In this document: in pieces, positions 26,779 to 35,215 of the stretch | Layout of the letters: every line of letters starts with the position of its first letter | Position numbering within the stretch: the stretch's first letter is position 1 | Origin: Kineosporia succinea | Lineage (GTDB): Bacteria; Actinomycetota; Actinomycetes; Actinomycetales; Kineosporiaceae | Direction of reading: 5' to 3' | Length of the DNA stretch: 64,000 bases | Assembly (NCBI RefSeq): GCF_030811555.1 | Contig: NZ_JAUSQZ010000001.1 | Coordinates: 2,046,001-2,110,000, forward strand | Notes under the pieces: model-generated | Told to the model about the DNA's origin: nothing | What the model saw: only the letters and a program-made list of their open reading frames with translations | Databases searched by the model: none | Position numbers and translations under genes: made by a program

Positions 26779-26961
26779 CTACGAACCGGCCTTGCGCCGG
26801 AACATCTGCTGCGCGCCGGAGGTCTCGGCGCCGTGGGCGCCTTCCACCTTGCCGTGCCCGGAGTTCTCGCCCTTGTGATCCGTGCCGCTGGAGTTCTTGC
26901 GCTCCAGGGCCTCACGGAACTTGCGCTTCGTATCGTCACTGACCTGGTTGCCGGACGCCAT
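26779..26961 (-). CDS. DUF5302 small hydrophilic protein
   Basis: The 60-aa protein starts with SDDTKRKFREALERKN and ends QQMFRRKAGS, the two conserved ends of DUF5302, with a Gly/His/Lys-rich disordered middle. AGGAGAG lies before its ATG. The family is confined to actinobacteria and has no known function; it may be a small nucleic-acid-associated protein because of its charge. Confidence 0.85.
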   Translation of the reverse strand: MASGNQVSDDTKRKFREALERKNSSGTDHKGENSGHGKVEGAHGAETSGAQQMFRRKAGS

Positions 26962-27029
26962 GAGCGCTCTCCTCTCGGTGGGCAGCCATTTCCGCAGTCA
27001 GCCTGTCAGGCCTGATCACCGGGCGCCAC

Positions 27030-29102
27030 TCAATTTGCGCCGTCCGGGTGTCTGGATGCGTCATCGTTGCTGGTCGGAGGCGATTCGTCGGTGCTCGTCG
27101 CGCCGATCGCGCGGAGCACCGCGTCGGCCTTCAACCGGACCTCGCGCCACTCCTGCTCCGGATCGGACAGCACGGTGATCGCACCGCCTGCCCCCACGCT
27201 CACCCGGTCGCCGTCGTGCACCAGGGTACGGATGACGATGCTCAGGTCGGCCGTGCCGTTCACGCCGAGATACCCGACCGCGCCCGAGTAGACGCCCCGT
27301 GCCCGCCCCTCCAGCTGCTGCAGGATGTGCATCGTGCGCACCTTCGGGGCGCCCGTCATCGAGCCGCCCGGAAACGCCGCCCGCACGCAGTCGACCGCGG
27401 TGCGGCCCGGCGCCAGATCACCCTCGATCGTCGAGACCAGCTGGTGCACCGTGCTGAACGACTCCACCCGCATCAGGTGCGGCACCACGACCGAACCCGG
27501 CGCACACACCCGCCCGAGGTCGTTGCGCAGCAGGTCGACGATCATTAGGTTCTCGGCGCGCTCCTTCACGTCGTTCTCGAGTTCCTTGGCCAGGGAGAGG
27601 TCTTCGCCGGGTTCGGAGCCCCGCGGACGGGTGCCCTTGATCGGTTTGGCGCTCACCCGGCCGGTGCGGTCGATGCGCAGGAACCGCTCGGGCGAGGACG
27701 AGGACACGCTGATCCCGCCCAGCTCGAGGAAGGCCGCGTAGGGCGCCGGGTTGAGCCGCCGCAGCCGCCGGTAGGTAGTGAAAGGGGCTTCGGAGCTGCG
27801 GCTCTCGAAGCTCGTGGTGAGGCACACCTCATAGGTGTCGCCCTGCTCGAGATACCCCTGGACGCGGGCGATGTCGTCGAGGTACCGGGACCGGCCGTGA
27901 ACGGGCCCCGCAACGACGGTCAGGCCGGCCGGCGCAGGCACGTCGGCGAGCGCAGGCAGTGTCTCGATGAGCTCGGCCGTGTCACGCAGCCAGTCTTCGC
28001 CCGGCGCCGCGGCTTCCGGATCGAGCGCGACCAGGTACACACACGTCTGCTCGTGGTCGATCACGACGAGGCGGTCGGCGAACAGCAGGGCGGCATCGGG
28101 GTGGGGCGAGCGGTGCGGGCCGGCCGTGGCCGGATCGGCGTCGCACTCGTAGCCGAAGTAGCCCACGTAGCCGCCGGTGAAGTCGAACGGGATGTCCGGC
28201 GGCTCGGGCAGGTCGAACGAGGCCAGGCGCTCGTTCAGCCGATCGAAGAGGCTGGGGCCCGAACCGGCCCGGTAGGAGAGACTCTCGCTCAGCGGCCCAC
28301 CCGGTGCACAGGCCAGGTACGAGAAGCGCCCGGTGTGCTCGCCGTCGAGCCAGACCGCACCCGCGCCCCGGTTCAGGGCCGCGAACAGGGCCTCGGCGTC
28401 GACCGGCCCCTCGACCGTGCGCAGGGTGAGGCGCAGGCGGGTGCGGCTCGAGACGGGCTGCAGGGGCACGGCGACGGGCTCGGGAACCACGCGGGTGACG
28501 CCGGTCAGTTCGCGGAAGTTCTCGATGATGCGGGTGCCGTGCCGGGTGAGGATCGACTCCGGGTGGAACTGGACGCCGAAAAGCGGTGCGTCGGAAGCGG
28601 CGAGCGCCATGACCGTGCCGTCTTCGGCCCGGGCGGTGGCGGTCAGGCCGGCCGGCAGCGGCTCGGGCACCGCCAGCGAGTGGTAGCGGACGACCTCGAA
28701 GTCTTGCGGAATGCCGGCCAGCAGCGCCCCGTGGTGCCGCACCCGGCTGAGCTGCCCGTGCATGATGCGGACGGCCGGGGCCGTGTGCGCCCCGTAGGCG
28801 ACGGCGATGCCCTGGTGTCCCAGGCAGATGCCGAGCAGGGGCGTGCCGGAGGACCGGGCCCAGCCGATCGCGGCCGCCGACAGCCCGAAGTCGGACCCGT
28901 GCTCGGGCCGCCCCGGACCGGGTGAGATCACGATGTTGTCGAAGGTCCCGCCGAGGCGCTCGAGCAGGGTGGTCCAGTCGGACTCGTCGTTGCGCACCAC
29001 CGTCGGCTCGGTGCCGTTCACCACGGCCAGCTGCTGGAACAGGTTGTAGGTGTAGGAGTCGTAGTTGTCCACGAGCAGCGTCCGGACCCGGCGGTGCGTC
29101 AT
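27030..29102 (-). CDS. pabAB: fused aminodeoxychorismate synthase (PabA-PabB)
   Basis: The 690-aa protein is a class I glutamine amidotransferase (residues about 8-200; Cys in GICLGHQG, His/Glu in VQFHPES) fused to a chorismate-binding PabB domain. The latter carries KPIKGTRPRG, whose Lys marks aminodeoxychorismate synthase rather than anthranilate synthase, then LMIVDLLRNDLGRV and FPGGSMTGAPK. It converts chorismate and glutamine to 4-amino-4-deoxychorismate for folate. GAGGAG precedes the ATG. The lyase-like gene is divergent 72 bp away. Fused PabAB forms also feed some antibiotics, but no such cluster is here. Confidence 0.93.
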   Translation of the reverse strand: MTHRRVRTLLVDNYDSYTYNLFQQLAVVNGTEPTVVRNDESDWTTLLERLGGTFDNIVISPGPGRPEHGSDFGLSAAAIGWARSSGTPLLGICLGHQGIAVAYGAHTAPAVRIMHGQLSRVRHHGALLAGIPQDFEVVRYHSLAVPEPLPAGLTATARAEDGTVMALAASDAPLFGVQFHPESILTRHGTRIIENFRELTGVTRVVPEPVAVPLQPVSSRTRLRLTLRTVEGPVDAEALFAALNRGAGAVWLDGEHTGRFSYLACAPGGPLSESLSYRAGSGPSLFDRLNERLASFDLPEPPDIPFDFTGGYVGYFGYECDADPATAGPHRSPHPDAALLFADRLVVIDHEQTCVYLVALDPEAAAPGEDWLRDTAELIETLPALADVPAPAGLTVVAGPVHGRSRYLDDIARVQGYLEQGDTYEVCLTTSFESRSSEAPFTTYRRLRRLNPAPYAAFLELGGISVSSSSPERFLRIDRTGRVSAKPIKGTRPRGSEPGEDLSLAKELENDVKERAENLMIVDLLRNDLGRVCAPGSVVVPHLMRVESFSTVHQLVSTIEGDLAPGRTAVDCVRAAFPGGSMTGAPKVRTMHILQQLEGRARGVYSGAVGYLGVNGTADLSIVIRTLVHDGDRVSVGAGGAITVLSDPEQEWREVRLKADAVLRAIGATSTDESPPTSNDDASRHPDGAN

Positions 29103-29174
29103 CGCGGAGACTCCTCAGGCAGGTCGGGGCGGATATCTTACGGGCCAGTCACTTCACCGGGTCCGGGGAGCCGC

Positions 29175-29993
29175 ATGATGAAGCCGTTCGGAGTGGTTCC
29201 CCCCGGGCCGATGCTCTGGGCGGGACCGGGCGGGTTCGTGCCCAGCGCCCGCCCGCCAGCCGGAGGGCCCCGGGTGGCCGACTCCTGGCTGGTCGACGAG
29301 GGCCGCTGCCGCGGGGTGGGTGAGCATCGGGCCCGGTTCGTGCGCAGCGTGCGGCGGGTGAGCGCCCCGACGGCGGACGATGCGGTTCGGTGGGAGACAG
29401 CGGACCGGTTCGTGGACGACGTGCTGCACGCGCTGCCCCGCACCGGACGCTGGTTTCCCCGGATCAGCTGGGACGAGGGCGAGTTCACGCTGTGGGTGCG
29501 CCCGGCCCCGGAGCTCCGGCACGAGGTGGCCGTCTGGGTGACCGACGGCCCGGACCCGCGCGAGGATCCGTGGATCAAGGGACCGGACCTGCCCCGGATG
29601 CAGGCCCTCCGCGACCGCGCCGCGGCCACGGGCGCCGGTGAGGCGCTGCTGCGGGACGACGACGGCTGCGTGCGCGAGGGAGCCCTGAGCGCTCTGCTCT
29701 GGTGGCGCGGCGACGTGCTCTGCTGCCCACCCGAGGGACCGGACCTGCTGCCCAGCGTCACCCGCCGGCTGCTGCTGGACAACGCGGCACGGCAGGGCGT
29801 GCGGGTGTGCTTCGAGCGGGTGCCGGTGACGGAACTCGACGGGCTGGAGGTCTGGTCGGTCAGCGCCCTGCACGGCATCCGCGCGGTGACCGCCTGGACC
29901 GGGGACGAGGCCCTCACCCCGAGACCCGGCCCGGCCCGGCGTGCCCCACGATGGCAGGCCGCGCTCGAAGACCTGGCCGTGCCCCTGCCCTGA
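29175..29993 (+). CDS. pabC: aminodeoxychorismate lyase-like PLP enzyme (class IV aminotransferase)
   Basis: ATG 29175 (or 29178) follows GGGGAG. The 272-aa protein ends in a class IV aminotransferase domain: GEALLRDDDGCVREGALSAL aligns with the usual EALLLDxxGxVxEGxxSN, and the Lys of PWIKGPDLPRM sits where the PLP lysine should be. The N-terminal half is divergent. As it is divergent from pabAB, the natural role is releasing pyruvate from aminodeoxychorismate to give p-aminobenzoate. The symbol rests on context more than on strong motifs. Confidence 0.7.
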   Translation: MMKPFGVVPPGPMLWAGPGGFVPSARPPAGGPRVADSWLVDEGRCRGVGEHRARFVRSVRRVSAPTADDAVRWETADRFVDDVLHALPRTGRWFPRISWDEGEFTLWVRPAPELRHEVAVWVTDGPDPREDPWIKGPDLPRMQALRDRAAATGAGEALLRDDDGCVREGALSALLWWRGDVLCCPPEGPDLLPSVTRRLLLDNAARQGVRVCFERVPVTELDGLEVWSVSALHGIRAVTAWTGDEALTPRPGPARRAPRWQAALEDLAVPLP

Positions 29994-30081
29994 ACGCCGA
30001 ACCGTCCCGCCCGGTGCGCAACCACCCACCTCCCCGACGACCGACGCGTGCGCCGTCGGGCTCTTCGCCCGAGAAACCCGC

Positions 30082-30420
30082 TCAGTCGTCGAAGTCGACG
30101 CCCGCCCGCTCACCCGCGGCGATCAGCGCCGGCAGCTCGTCGACCGCGTTGACCACCCAGGCCATCGCCTCGCCGAGCACGGTGAGAGCCTCGCGGTCGG
30201 TGCCGTAGGCGCAGAACATCCCGCCCTCGGGATCGAACTTCACCCGCCCCTCGACCTCGGGCACCCGCGTGCGAATGACCCACTTGGCCACGGCATCCCA
30301 GAAGTACCCGTGCGGCTCGTGGCCCGCCGCGGTGACCACCTCGTCGGCCGGCAGGCCACCCGCGTTCATGATCAGCGAGAACTTGCCCGGCGTGGTCTCG
30401 AACAGTTTGAGAGGATCCAT
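30082..30420 (-). CDS. Imm51-like small protein
   Basis: The 112-aa protein starts MDPLKLFETTPGKFSLIMNA and contains GHEPHGYFWDAVAKW and KFDPEGGMFCAYGTDREAL, motifs I associate with the Imm51 immunity-protein family of polymorphic toxin systems. It is acidic and soluble (ends RAGVDFDD). No toxin gene is recognisable next to it. It lies 43 nt after the kinase gene on the same strand, so it may be co-transcribed. Family call is from memory of motif layout. Confidence 0.6.
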   Translation of the reverse strand: MDPLKLFETTPGKFSLIMNAGGLPADEVVTAAGHEPHGYFWDAVAKWVIRTRVPEVEGRVKFDPEGGMFCAYGTDREALTVLGEAMAWVVNAVDELPALIAAGERAGVDFDD

Positions 30421-30463
30421 GCCGAAATCGTGACAGACACCACCGACAGAATCGCCCCGGGGC

Positions 30464-32251
30464 TCAGCAACCCACCCGTGACCTGCTGCCCCGCTCCACG
30501 AAAAGGCTTGCCCCCACGTAACTGTCATCGGGAATCCGATGCGGGTCGCGAGCTCTCAACTCGTCCAGCGGCACCACGATCAGCTCCAGGCGGTAGCGCT
30601 CCCCCACCCGGTCTTCCGGCAGGCCCACCGGCGGCCGCAGACGCCACCGGCGCAGCGATTCCGGACGCTGCCAGCCCCGGATCGGCGTCACGTGCCGCAC
30701 CTGGTCCCCCACGCTGAGGTTCTCCACCGAGAACACCAGCGTGTGCCCCGGAGGCAGCCGGGCGGTACCGCTCACCGGCGGGCAGCGGCCGATCGAGGCC
30801 CCGTTGCCCGGGGTCTCGAAAGCGGCGACGTCGGTGGTCACGTTGCCTTCCGGCCAGGGGCCGGAAGGTGGGGGCGGAGCGTGGCCGCCCGGGCCCGGCA
30901 CCGGCGGTCCGGGTTGCCCGCCCCGGGTCGCGGGTGCGCTGCCGGCGGGCTCGGGCGGCCCGGCGCGGTCGATGGCGGACGACGTGGTCGCCGCCCGGGT
31001 CGTGGCTCCATCCGCGCGGTCCCCGGTTCCGGATCGGTCCGGCGTCAGCCACAGGGGCAGCAGGATCAGCGCGATCGCCACCAGAGGGATCACGGCCGCC
31101 GCCGCGACCAGCGGGAGCGGGACCGGCCGGCGCACCGGGCCGAGCGCCCGCAGCTCCCGCGCCCAGACCCGGGCATCGGTGGGACGGGACGCCGGGTCGT
31201 GGGCCAGCAGGCGGGTCAGGTGGGACGCGAAGGCGGCCGGGTCGGGCACCCCGGCGGCCCGGGCCACCTCCTGCGCCCGGCGCCGCGCGTGCTCCGGGGC
31301 CAGTGGGTCGCGGGCGTGCGGCGGGTTCTCCCCGACCAGGCAGAACCAGGCCAGCGCCCCCAGCGAGTACAGGTCGGAGGCCGGGTCCCGGGCGGCCATC
31401 GGATCGGCCAGCACCTCCGGCGCGGTGTAGGCCGGGGTGTGCCGCCCGGACAGGTCCCGCCCGTCGTCCACCCGCCGCATCGTGCCCACGTCGACCAGAA
31501 CCACACCCCGCTCCGGGGCCAGGATGCAGTTCGCCGGCTTCACGTCGCGGTGCAGGCTGGGATTGCCCGCCGAGACCGTGCGCGAGTGCAGCGCGTCCAG
31601 GGCCGAGGCCGCCTGCTCGACGAGGTCCAGCCGCCCGTCCAGGGTGGAGGCCGCGGCCGGGAGCCCACCGAACTCGTCCGCCAGCGTGGGCCCCGGCACC
31701 CACTCCATCACCACGTAGGGCGTCACCGGCCCGGAACCGGCCTGGCCCGGCAGGTGCGGCGGCGGGCCGACGAAGACGTCGAGAACGCTCACCAGATGGT
31801 CGATCCGCATGATCAGCAGCAGGGCGCGCAGGTCTTCCCAGCGACGCCGGTCGGCCGGGGTGGGCCAGTCGTCACCCGCGGTCGCCGGGCGCCGCAGCCG
31901 CTTCACCGCGACCGGCAGCGGCGAGGTGAGGTCACCGCGGTAACGGGCCCGCCAGATGTCTCCCTCGCCGCCGGACAGCCCGGGTCCGAGCAGCTCGTAG
32001 CGGTCCGGCTCGTCCGGCGGCCCGCTGAACCAGCCGTTGGGCCGGGCCGCACCGGCCATCCGGGCGCGCTCGTCGGTGGCCGGCAGACCCGACACGTCGA
32101 TCGGACCGGTCGTCCCCGCGTCCCCCGTGCCCCCGCCGACCGGACCCGACGAACCGACGGGCTCCGGCGCGTCCTCGATCGTGACCGCATCGCCGGACCC
32201 GGCCCCCTCGGGCGACCTTTCCGGGAAGCCCGGCGTTTCAGGCCCGGGCAT
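30464..32251 (-). CDS. membrane Ser/Thr protein kinase
   Basis: The 595-aa protein has a disordered Pro/Gly-rich leader (to about 80), then a kinase domain. It shows the VAVKRLRR lysine, LHRDVKPAN near residue 234 as catalytic loop, DVG in place of DFG and AYTAPEVL before the P+1 loop. One membrane helix lies near 380-400 (LPLVAAAAVIPLVAIALI). A Pro/Gly linker and an extracellular beta-rich domain of about 120 residues (FSVENLSVGDQVRHVTPI) end in a Cys. The domain order matches PknB-type receptors without PASTA repeats. It overlaps the upstream FHA gene by 14 nt. Confidence 0.88.
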   Translation of the reverse strand: MPGPETPGFPERSPEGAGSGDAVTIEDAPEPVGSSGPVGGGTGDAGTTGPIDVSGLPATDERARMAGAARPNGWFSGPPDEPDRYELLGPGLSGGEGDIWRARYRGDLTSPLPVAVKRLRRPATAGDDWPTPADRRRWEDLRALLLIMRIDHLVSVLDVFVGPPPHLPGQAGSGPVTPYVVMEWVPGPTLADEFGGLPAAASTLDGRLDLVEQAASALDALHSRTVSAGNPSLHRDVKPANCILAPERGVVLVDVGTMRRVDDGRDLSGRHTPAYTAPEVLADPMAARDPASDLYSLGALAWFCLVGENPPHARDPLAPEHARRRAQEVARAAGVPDPAAFASHLTRLLAHDPASRPTDARVWARELRALGPVRRPVPLPLVAAAAVIPLVAIALILLPLWLTPDRSGTGDRADGATTRAATTSSAIDRAGPPEPAGSAPATRGGQPGPPVPGPGGHAPPPPSGPWPEGNVTTDVAAFETPGNGASIGRCPPVSGTARLPPGHTLVFSVENLSVGDQVRHVTPIRGWQRPESLRRWRLRPPVGLPEDRVGERYRLELIVVPLDELRARDPHRIPDDSYVGASLFVERGSRSRVGC

Positions 32252-32993
32252 CGAGCGCCCGCACGTCGGCGACCGTGATCGTGCCGCTGTCGATCGCCCA
32301 CCGGGCCAGGGCCGGGCGGAAGTCCGCGTAGACCTTCTCCAGGTTGAACGCGACCAGCGCGGCCACCCCCTGCGCGGCGAGCTGCTCGCGGAGCCGGCGC
32401 AGCACCGACCGCGCGTAACCCGGGCTCCGGCCGACCCGTTCGCCCACCTGCCGGTAGGTGGCGGGTGCGGCGTGCGTGCCGGTGCGGGTCAGCAGCGGCT
32501 CACAGAGCGCCGCCAGCAGCCGGCGTTGCGGAACGGTCAGGTCGGCCGCCGTGCCGTCGACCGTCTCGAGCGGATCGGCCACCGGCCGCGGCATCTCGGG
32601 AGTGAGGTCGCGGACGTCGACGTGCACGGTGTACTCCCGCCCGAACCGCCCGGTGACCACCACGAGGAACTCGGTGAAGGGCATGGACGTGGTGGCGGCT
32701 CCCGGTTCCAGCGGACGTTGCGCGCCGACGAGCGGGCGGAGCACGAGTTGCTTGCTGCGGGACCGGTTTCGCACCAGGACACAGTCGGGCAGAACCCGGA
32801 GGCTGGCGGCCAGCCGGGAGACGTGCTCGTCGGCGGGACCGTGCGCGATCCGGAGCGTCACGTCGGCACCCCGGCCGACGGTGATCTCCTCGCCGACCGC
32901 GAGGACGCGGCGGTCGGTGGCGTGGGTGACGATCGCGTAGGGCGACGGGGCGAGCGCGGGGACACGTTGCCGGGGCACCCAGGACTCGGTCAC
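32238..32993 (-). CDS. FHA-domain protein with C-terminal winged-helix-like region
   Basis: Start GTG 32993 has GGAGG 5 nt before it. The 251-aa protein has an FHA-like fold at about 30-105: EEITVGRGADVTLRIAHG, then DEHVSRLAAS and LVRNRS, giving the Gly-Arg, Ser/His and Asn positions that bind phosphothreonine. The C-terminal part (TVPQRRLLAALCEPLL, then TYRQVGERVGRSPGYARSVLRRLRE) resembles a winged helix. Overlap with the kinase gene suggests it reads that kinase's phosphorylation. The combination would fit a phospho-controlled DNA- or protein-binding adaptor (inference). Confidence 0.72.
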   Translation of the reverse strand: MTESWVPRQRVPALAPSPYAIVTHATDRRVLAVGEEITVGRGADVTLRIAHGPADEHVSRLAASLRVLPDCVLVRNRSRSKQLVLRPLVGAQRPLEPGAATTSMPFTEFLVVVTGRFGREYTVHVDVRDLTPEMPRPVADPLETVDGTAADLTVPQRRLLAALCEPLLTRTGTHAAPATYRQVGERVGRSPGYARSVLRRLREQLAAQGVAALVAFNLEKVYADFRPALARWAIDSGTITVADVRALDARA

Positions 32994-33151
32994 GGCCACC
33001 TCCGCAAGAGCTCGCCGGGCAGACCGGCACAGGCTTGACGCACGCCTGTCAGTTTTCCGTACGGCCAGACTGCTTGTCAGAACAACTATCGGGTTGCCCA
33101 CCAGGAGTTCGCCGAACGGGACCTTCAGCCACCGCCGGACAGGGTGAAACC

Positions 33152-33225
33152 CCTGAACCGGAACTCTTTTCGGTTCAGGCAGACGTCAGGGGCTGATCAG
33201 CCCCCGCTGGCCCGATCAGCCCCCG
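33152..33225. repeat. cluster of inverted and direct repeats
   Basis: Three elements lie within 75 bp: a 9-bp hairpin CCTGAACCG/CGGTTCAGG (33152-33179), a perfect 16-bp palindrome GGGGCTGATCAGCCCC (33189-33204), and a 12-bp direct repeat GATCAGCCCCCG (33195-33206 and 33214-33225). They lie upstream of the FHA gene and downstream of a small minus-strand gene, so they could be terminators, operators or both. The gap 32994-33320 has nothing else I can support. Confidence 0.6.
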
Positions 33226-33320
33226 ACATCCGTGACACTACTCGCGCATTCCCGGAAAAGCTCGCCGACGCGTGCGTTTCGCGTGACCGTGCGTACCGCC
33301 GGCCGCTCCCGGGCCCCGGA

Positions 33321-33566
33321 TCACCCGGCCGGCACGACCATTTCGTCGCAGAGCCGGGCGAGCCGGCTCAGCGGGGCGCGGATCTCGCGAGGACGCGGCT
33401 GGTCGCGCCCCTGCCGACGGGCCGCCGAGCACGGGTACACCGCGCCGCAGCACGCACAGAATCCACCGACCGGCAGGTGATCGACCTGCGCGCCGTCGGG
33501 CGCCCCGGCCTCGGGCCGAGGCCTCACCGTTTCCGGCTCCGACCGGCCGGAACCGGTTGAGGTCAT
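33321..33566 (-). CDS. small cysteine-containing actinobacterial protein
   Basis: The 81-aa product has a disordered N-terminus and the segment HLPVGGFCACCGAVYPC, a C-x-C-C...PC pattern seen in many short actinomycete proteins near XRE/DUF397 genes; a metal site is possible. It starts 12 nt after the gene at 33579 ends (GTG 33575 is an alternative start 3 nt after), so the two form an operon. No function is known. Coding status is likely but not certain. Confidence 0.5.
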   Translation of the reverse strand: MTSTGSGRSEPETVRPRPEAGAPDGAQVDHLPVGGFCACCGAVYPCSAARRQGRDQPRPREIRAPLSRLARLCDEMVVPAG

Positions 33567-33578
33567 GACGATCACGGC

Positions 33579-33917
33579 TCAGATCACCGCCGTCAGCTCG
33601 CGGACCGAGGAGTCACTCACCCGGTACTCGGCGACCCGGCCCAGCGCGACGTAGGTCGAGCCGTACTGGGCCGACCAGACCAGCTCGTCGACGGCCAGGC
33701 GGGTGCCCCGCGGATGAATGATCCACTCCCGCAGCAGGTCACGCTCCATCACGGCCAGGGCCCGGGTTCCGAACCAGGCCGTGACGGTGCCCGGCTCGAC
33801 GTGCAGCTGCAGCGAGCCGATGGACCAGTCCCGGGCATTCCGCAGATCGACGTCGACCCGGCCGACCCACTCCCCGGTTCCCGGTCTTTCACCTTTCAGA
33901 GCTGCTTGCTCTCGCAT
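33579..33917 (-). CDS. hypothetical protein, actinobacterial XRE-linked family
   Basis: ATG 33917 gives 112 aa. The protein has GEWVGRVDVDLRNARDWSI, TAWFGTRALAVMERDLLREWI and VDELVWSAQYG: an alternating beta pattern followed by a helix. This resembles short conserved proteins encoded divergently from XRE/DUF5753 regulators in streptomycetes. It is divergent from the regulator at 34117 and leads a two-gene unit. Function is unknown. Longer starts up to 34073 exist but enter the AT-richer divergent promoter region. Confidence 0.6.
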   Translation of the reverse strand: MREQAALKGERPGTGEWVGRVDVDLRNARDWSIGSLQLHVEPGTVTAWFGTRALAVMERDLLREWIIHPRGTRLAVDELVWSAQYGSTYVALGRVAEYRVSDSSVRELTAVI

Positions 33918-34116
33918 GGGTGTAAACCCCCGTTGTATGGCATTGACCGATGCCGCGAAACGCCGTTCGCACATCGGCTTCCCCCCGCCGTCCATTAGCT
34001 TCGGCTGTTTCCCGATCCAGATCAACGTAACGTTTTGTGACGGGCCGAGCGTGACGGGATTCAATGCCGGCAATTGTTACTCGCCCGTCGTTCCGGAAAA
34101 TGCCAAACTCGTGGTC

Positions 34117-34932
34117 ATGAGCAGCGGGTCGGGCATGGGGCGGCGTTCCTTGGGACGCCAGCTCCGGAGACTACGGGAAAAGGCCGGCAAGAAGCCGGAA
34201 GACGTGCGGTCGGTCGGGTCGCGCCAGAAGATCTGGCGAATGGAGGCCGGTAAAGGCCCCTACAAGTACGCCGACATCCGCACCCTCTGCTTCATGTACG
34301 GCGCCGACGAGACAACCACCGAACGGCTCACCGATCTCGCGGCCAAAGCCGACGAGGAAAACATCTGGGAAGATTTCACCGATGTGCTGATCCCGGGTTT
34401 CGGGCTGTACCTGGATCTCGAGCAGTCGGCCTCGGCGATCCGCACCTATGACGCCGAGCTCATTCACGGGCTGCTCCAAACACCGCTCTACCACGAGCAT
34501 CTCACCATCGGCGAAGGCATGCCCGAGCACGCCCGGCGGCGTGACGCCGACCTGCGCGTCACCCGGATGGGAACCGCCTTCGACGCCGGTGACCCTCCGG
34601 CGATCAGCGCGATCATCGGCGAATCGGCGCTGCACCGCATCATCGGTTCGGCCGACATCATGCGCGAACAATTGCGCTATCTTCGTGAACTGACTCGGGA
34701 AAAACCCAACATCGAGGTCCGGGTACTGCCCTGGTCCGCCGGTGCACATCCGGGATTGCGCGGCGGGGCATTCACCCTGCTGGAATTCTCCGAACCGGAC
34801 ACCGACGTGGTTTATCTGGAGTCACAGGCAGACGCCCGGTACCTGGAAAAAGAAACCAAGCTACGCACGTACCGGGACGTCTGGGCAACACTCATGCAGA
34901 AGTCCGTCCGACTCGAGGAGTACACGACATGA
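34117..34932 (+). CDS. XRE helix-turn-helix regulator with DUF5753
   Basis: The 271-aa protein has an N-terminal XRE DNA-binding domain (LGRQLRRLREKAGKKPEDV, then SRQKIWRMEAGKGPYK) and a DUF5753 domain (about 90-265: AELIHGLLQTPLYHEHL, then ESALHRIIGSADIMREQLRYL and VYLESQADARYLE). This is the WhiJ-like class that works with small DUF397/BldB-type partners in streptomycete development. Codon use is less GC-biased (GAA, AAA, ATT) than in neighbours, hinting at transfer. No clear ribosome site precedes ATG 34117; it could be translated leaderless. Confidence 0.88.
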   Translation: MSSGSGMGRRSLGRQLRRLREKAGKKPEDVRSVGSRQKIWRMEAGKGPYKYADIRTLCFMYGADETTTERLTDLAAKADEENIWEDFTDVLIPGFGLYLDLEQSASAIRTYDAELIHGLLQTPLYHEHLTIGEGMPEHARRRDADLRVTRMGTAFDAGDPPAISAIIGESALHRIIGSADIMREQLRYLRELTREKPNIEVRVLPWSAGAHPGLRGGAFTLLEFSEPDTDVVYLESQADARYLEKETKLRTYRDVWATLMQKSVRLEEYTT

Positions 34933-35132
34933 GTACACAGACCCCTTGGATCAAGGCTCAGGCCAGCGGCGGCGGCGGCCAGTGCGTGGAAATGCGGCGA
35001 AACGGACAGAGCGTCGACGTCCGCGACACCAAGGCCCACGGAAACGGCCCCATTCTCCGATTCAGCCCGGGCGAGTTCTCGGCCTGGATCGACGCCGCCA
35101 AGGGCGGCGAACTCGACGCCCTGAGTTCCTGA
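34929..35132 (+). CDS. DUF397 small protein
   Basis: The 67-aa protein overlaps the regulator's stop by ATGA. It has the DUF397 signature: WIKAQAS near the start, GGQCVEMRRNGQSVDVRDTK, then LRFSPGEFSAWIDAAKGGEL. DUF397 proteins are obligate neighbours of DUF5753 regulators and probably bind or antagonise them. The overlap implies coupled translation. A good hairpin terminator follows. Confidence 0.93.
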   Translation: MSTQTPWIKAQASGGGGQCVEMRRNGQSVDVRDTKAHGNGPILRFSPGEFSAWIDAAKGGELDALSS

Positions 35133-35149
35133 CCCGACCATGACCGAGA

Positions 35150-35176
35150 GCCCGGAGGATGCTGCATCCTCCGGGC
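35150..35176 (+). terminator. intrinsic terminator after DUF397 gene
   Basis: GCCCGGAGGATG pairs perfectly with CATCCTCCGGGC around loop CTG, 17 nt after the stop, then CCTTGG. It also lies downstream of the convergent gene at 35216. Confidence 0.82.
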
Positions 35177-35215
35177 CCTTGGCTCGCACTCCTGTGGTTC
35201 TCCGTACGGGTTGGG

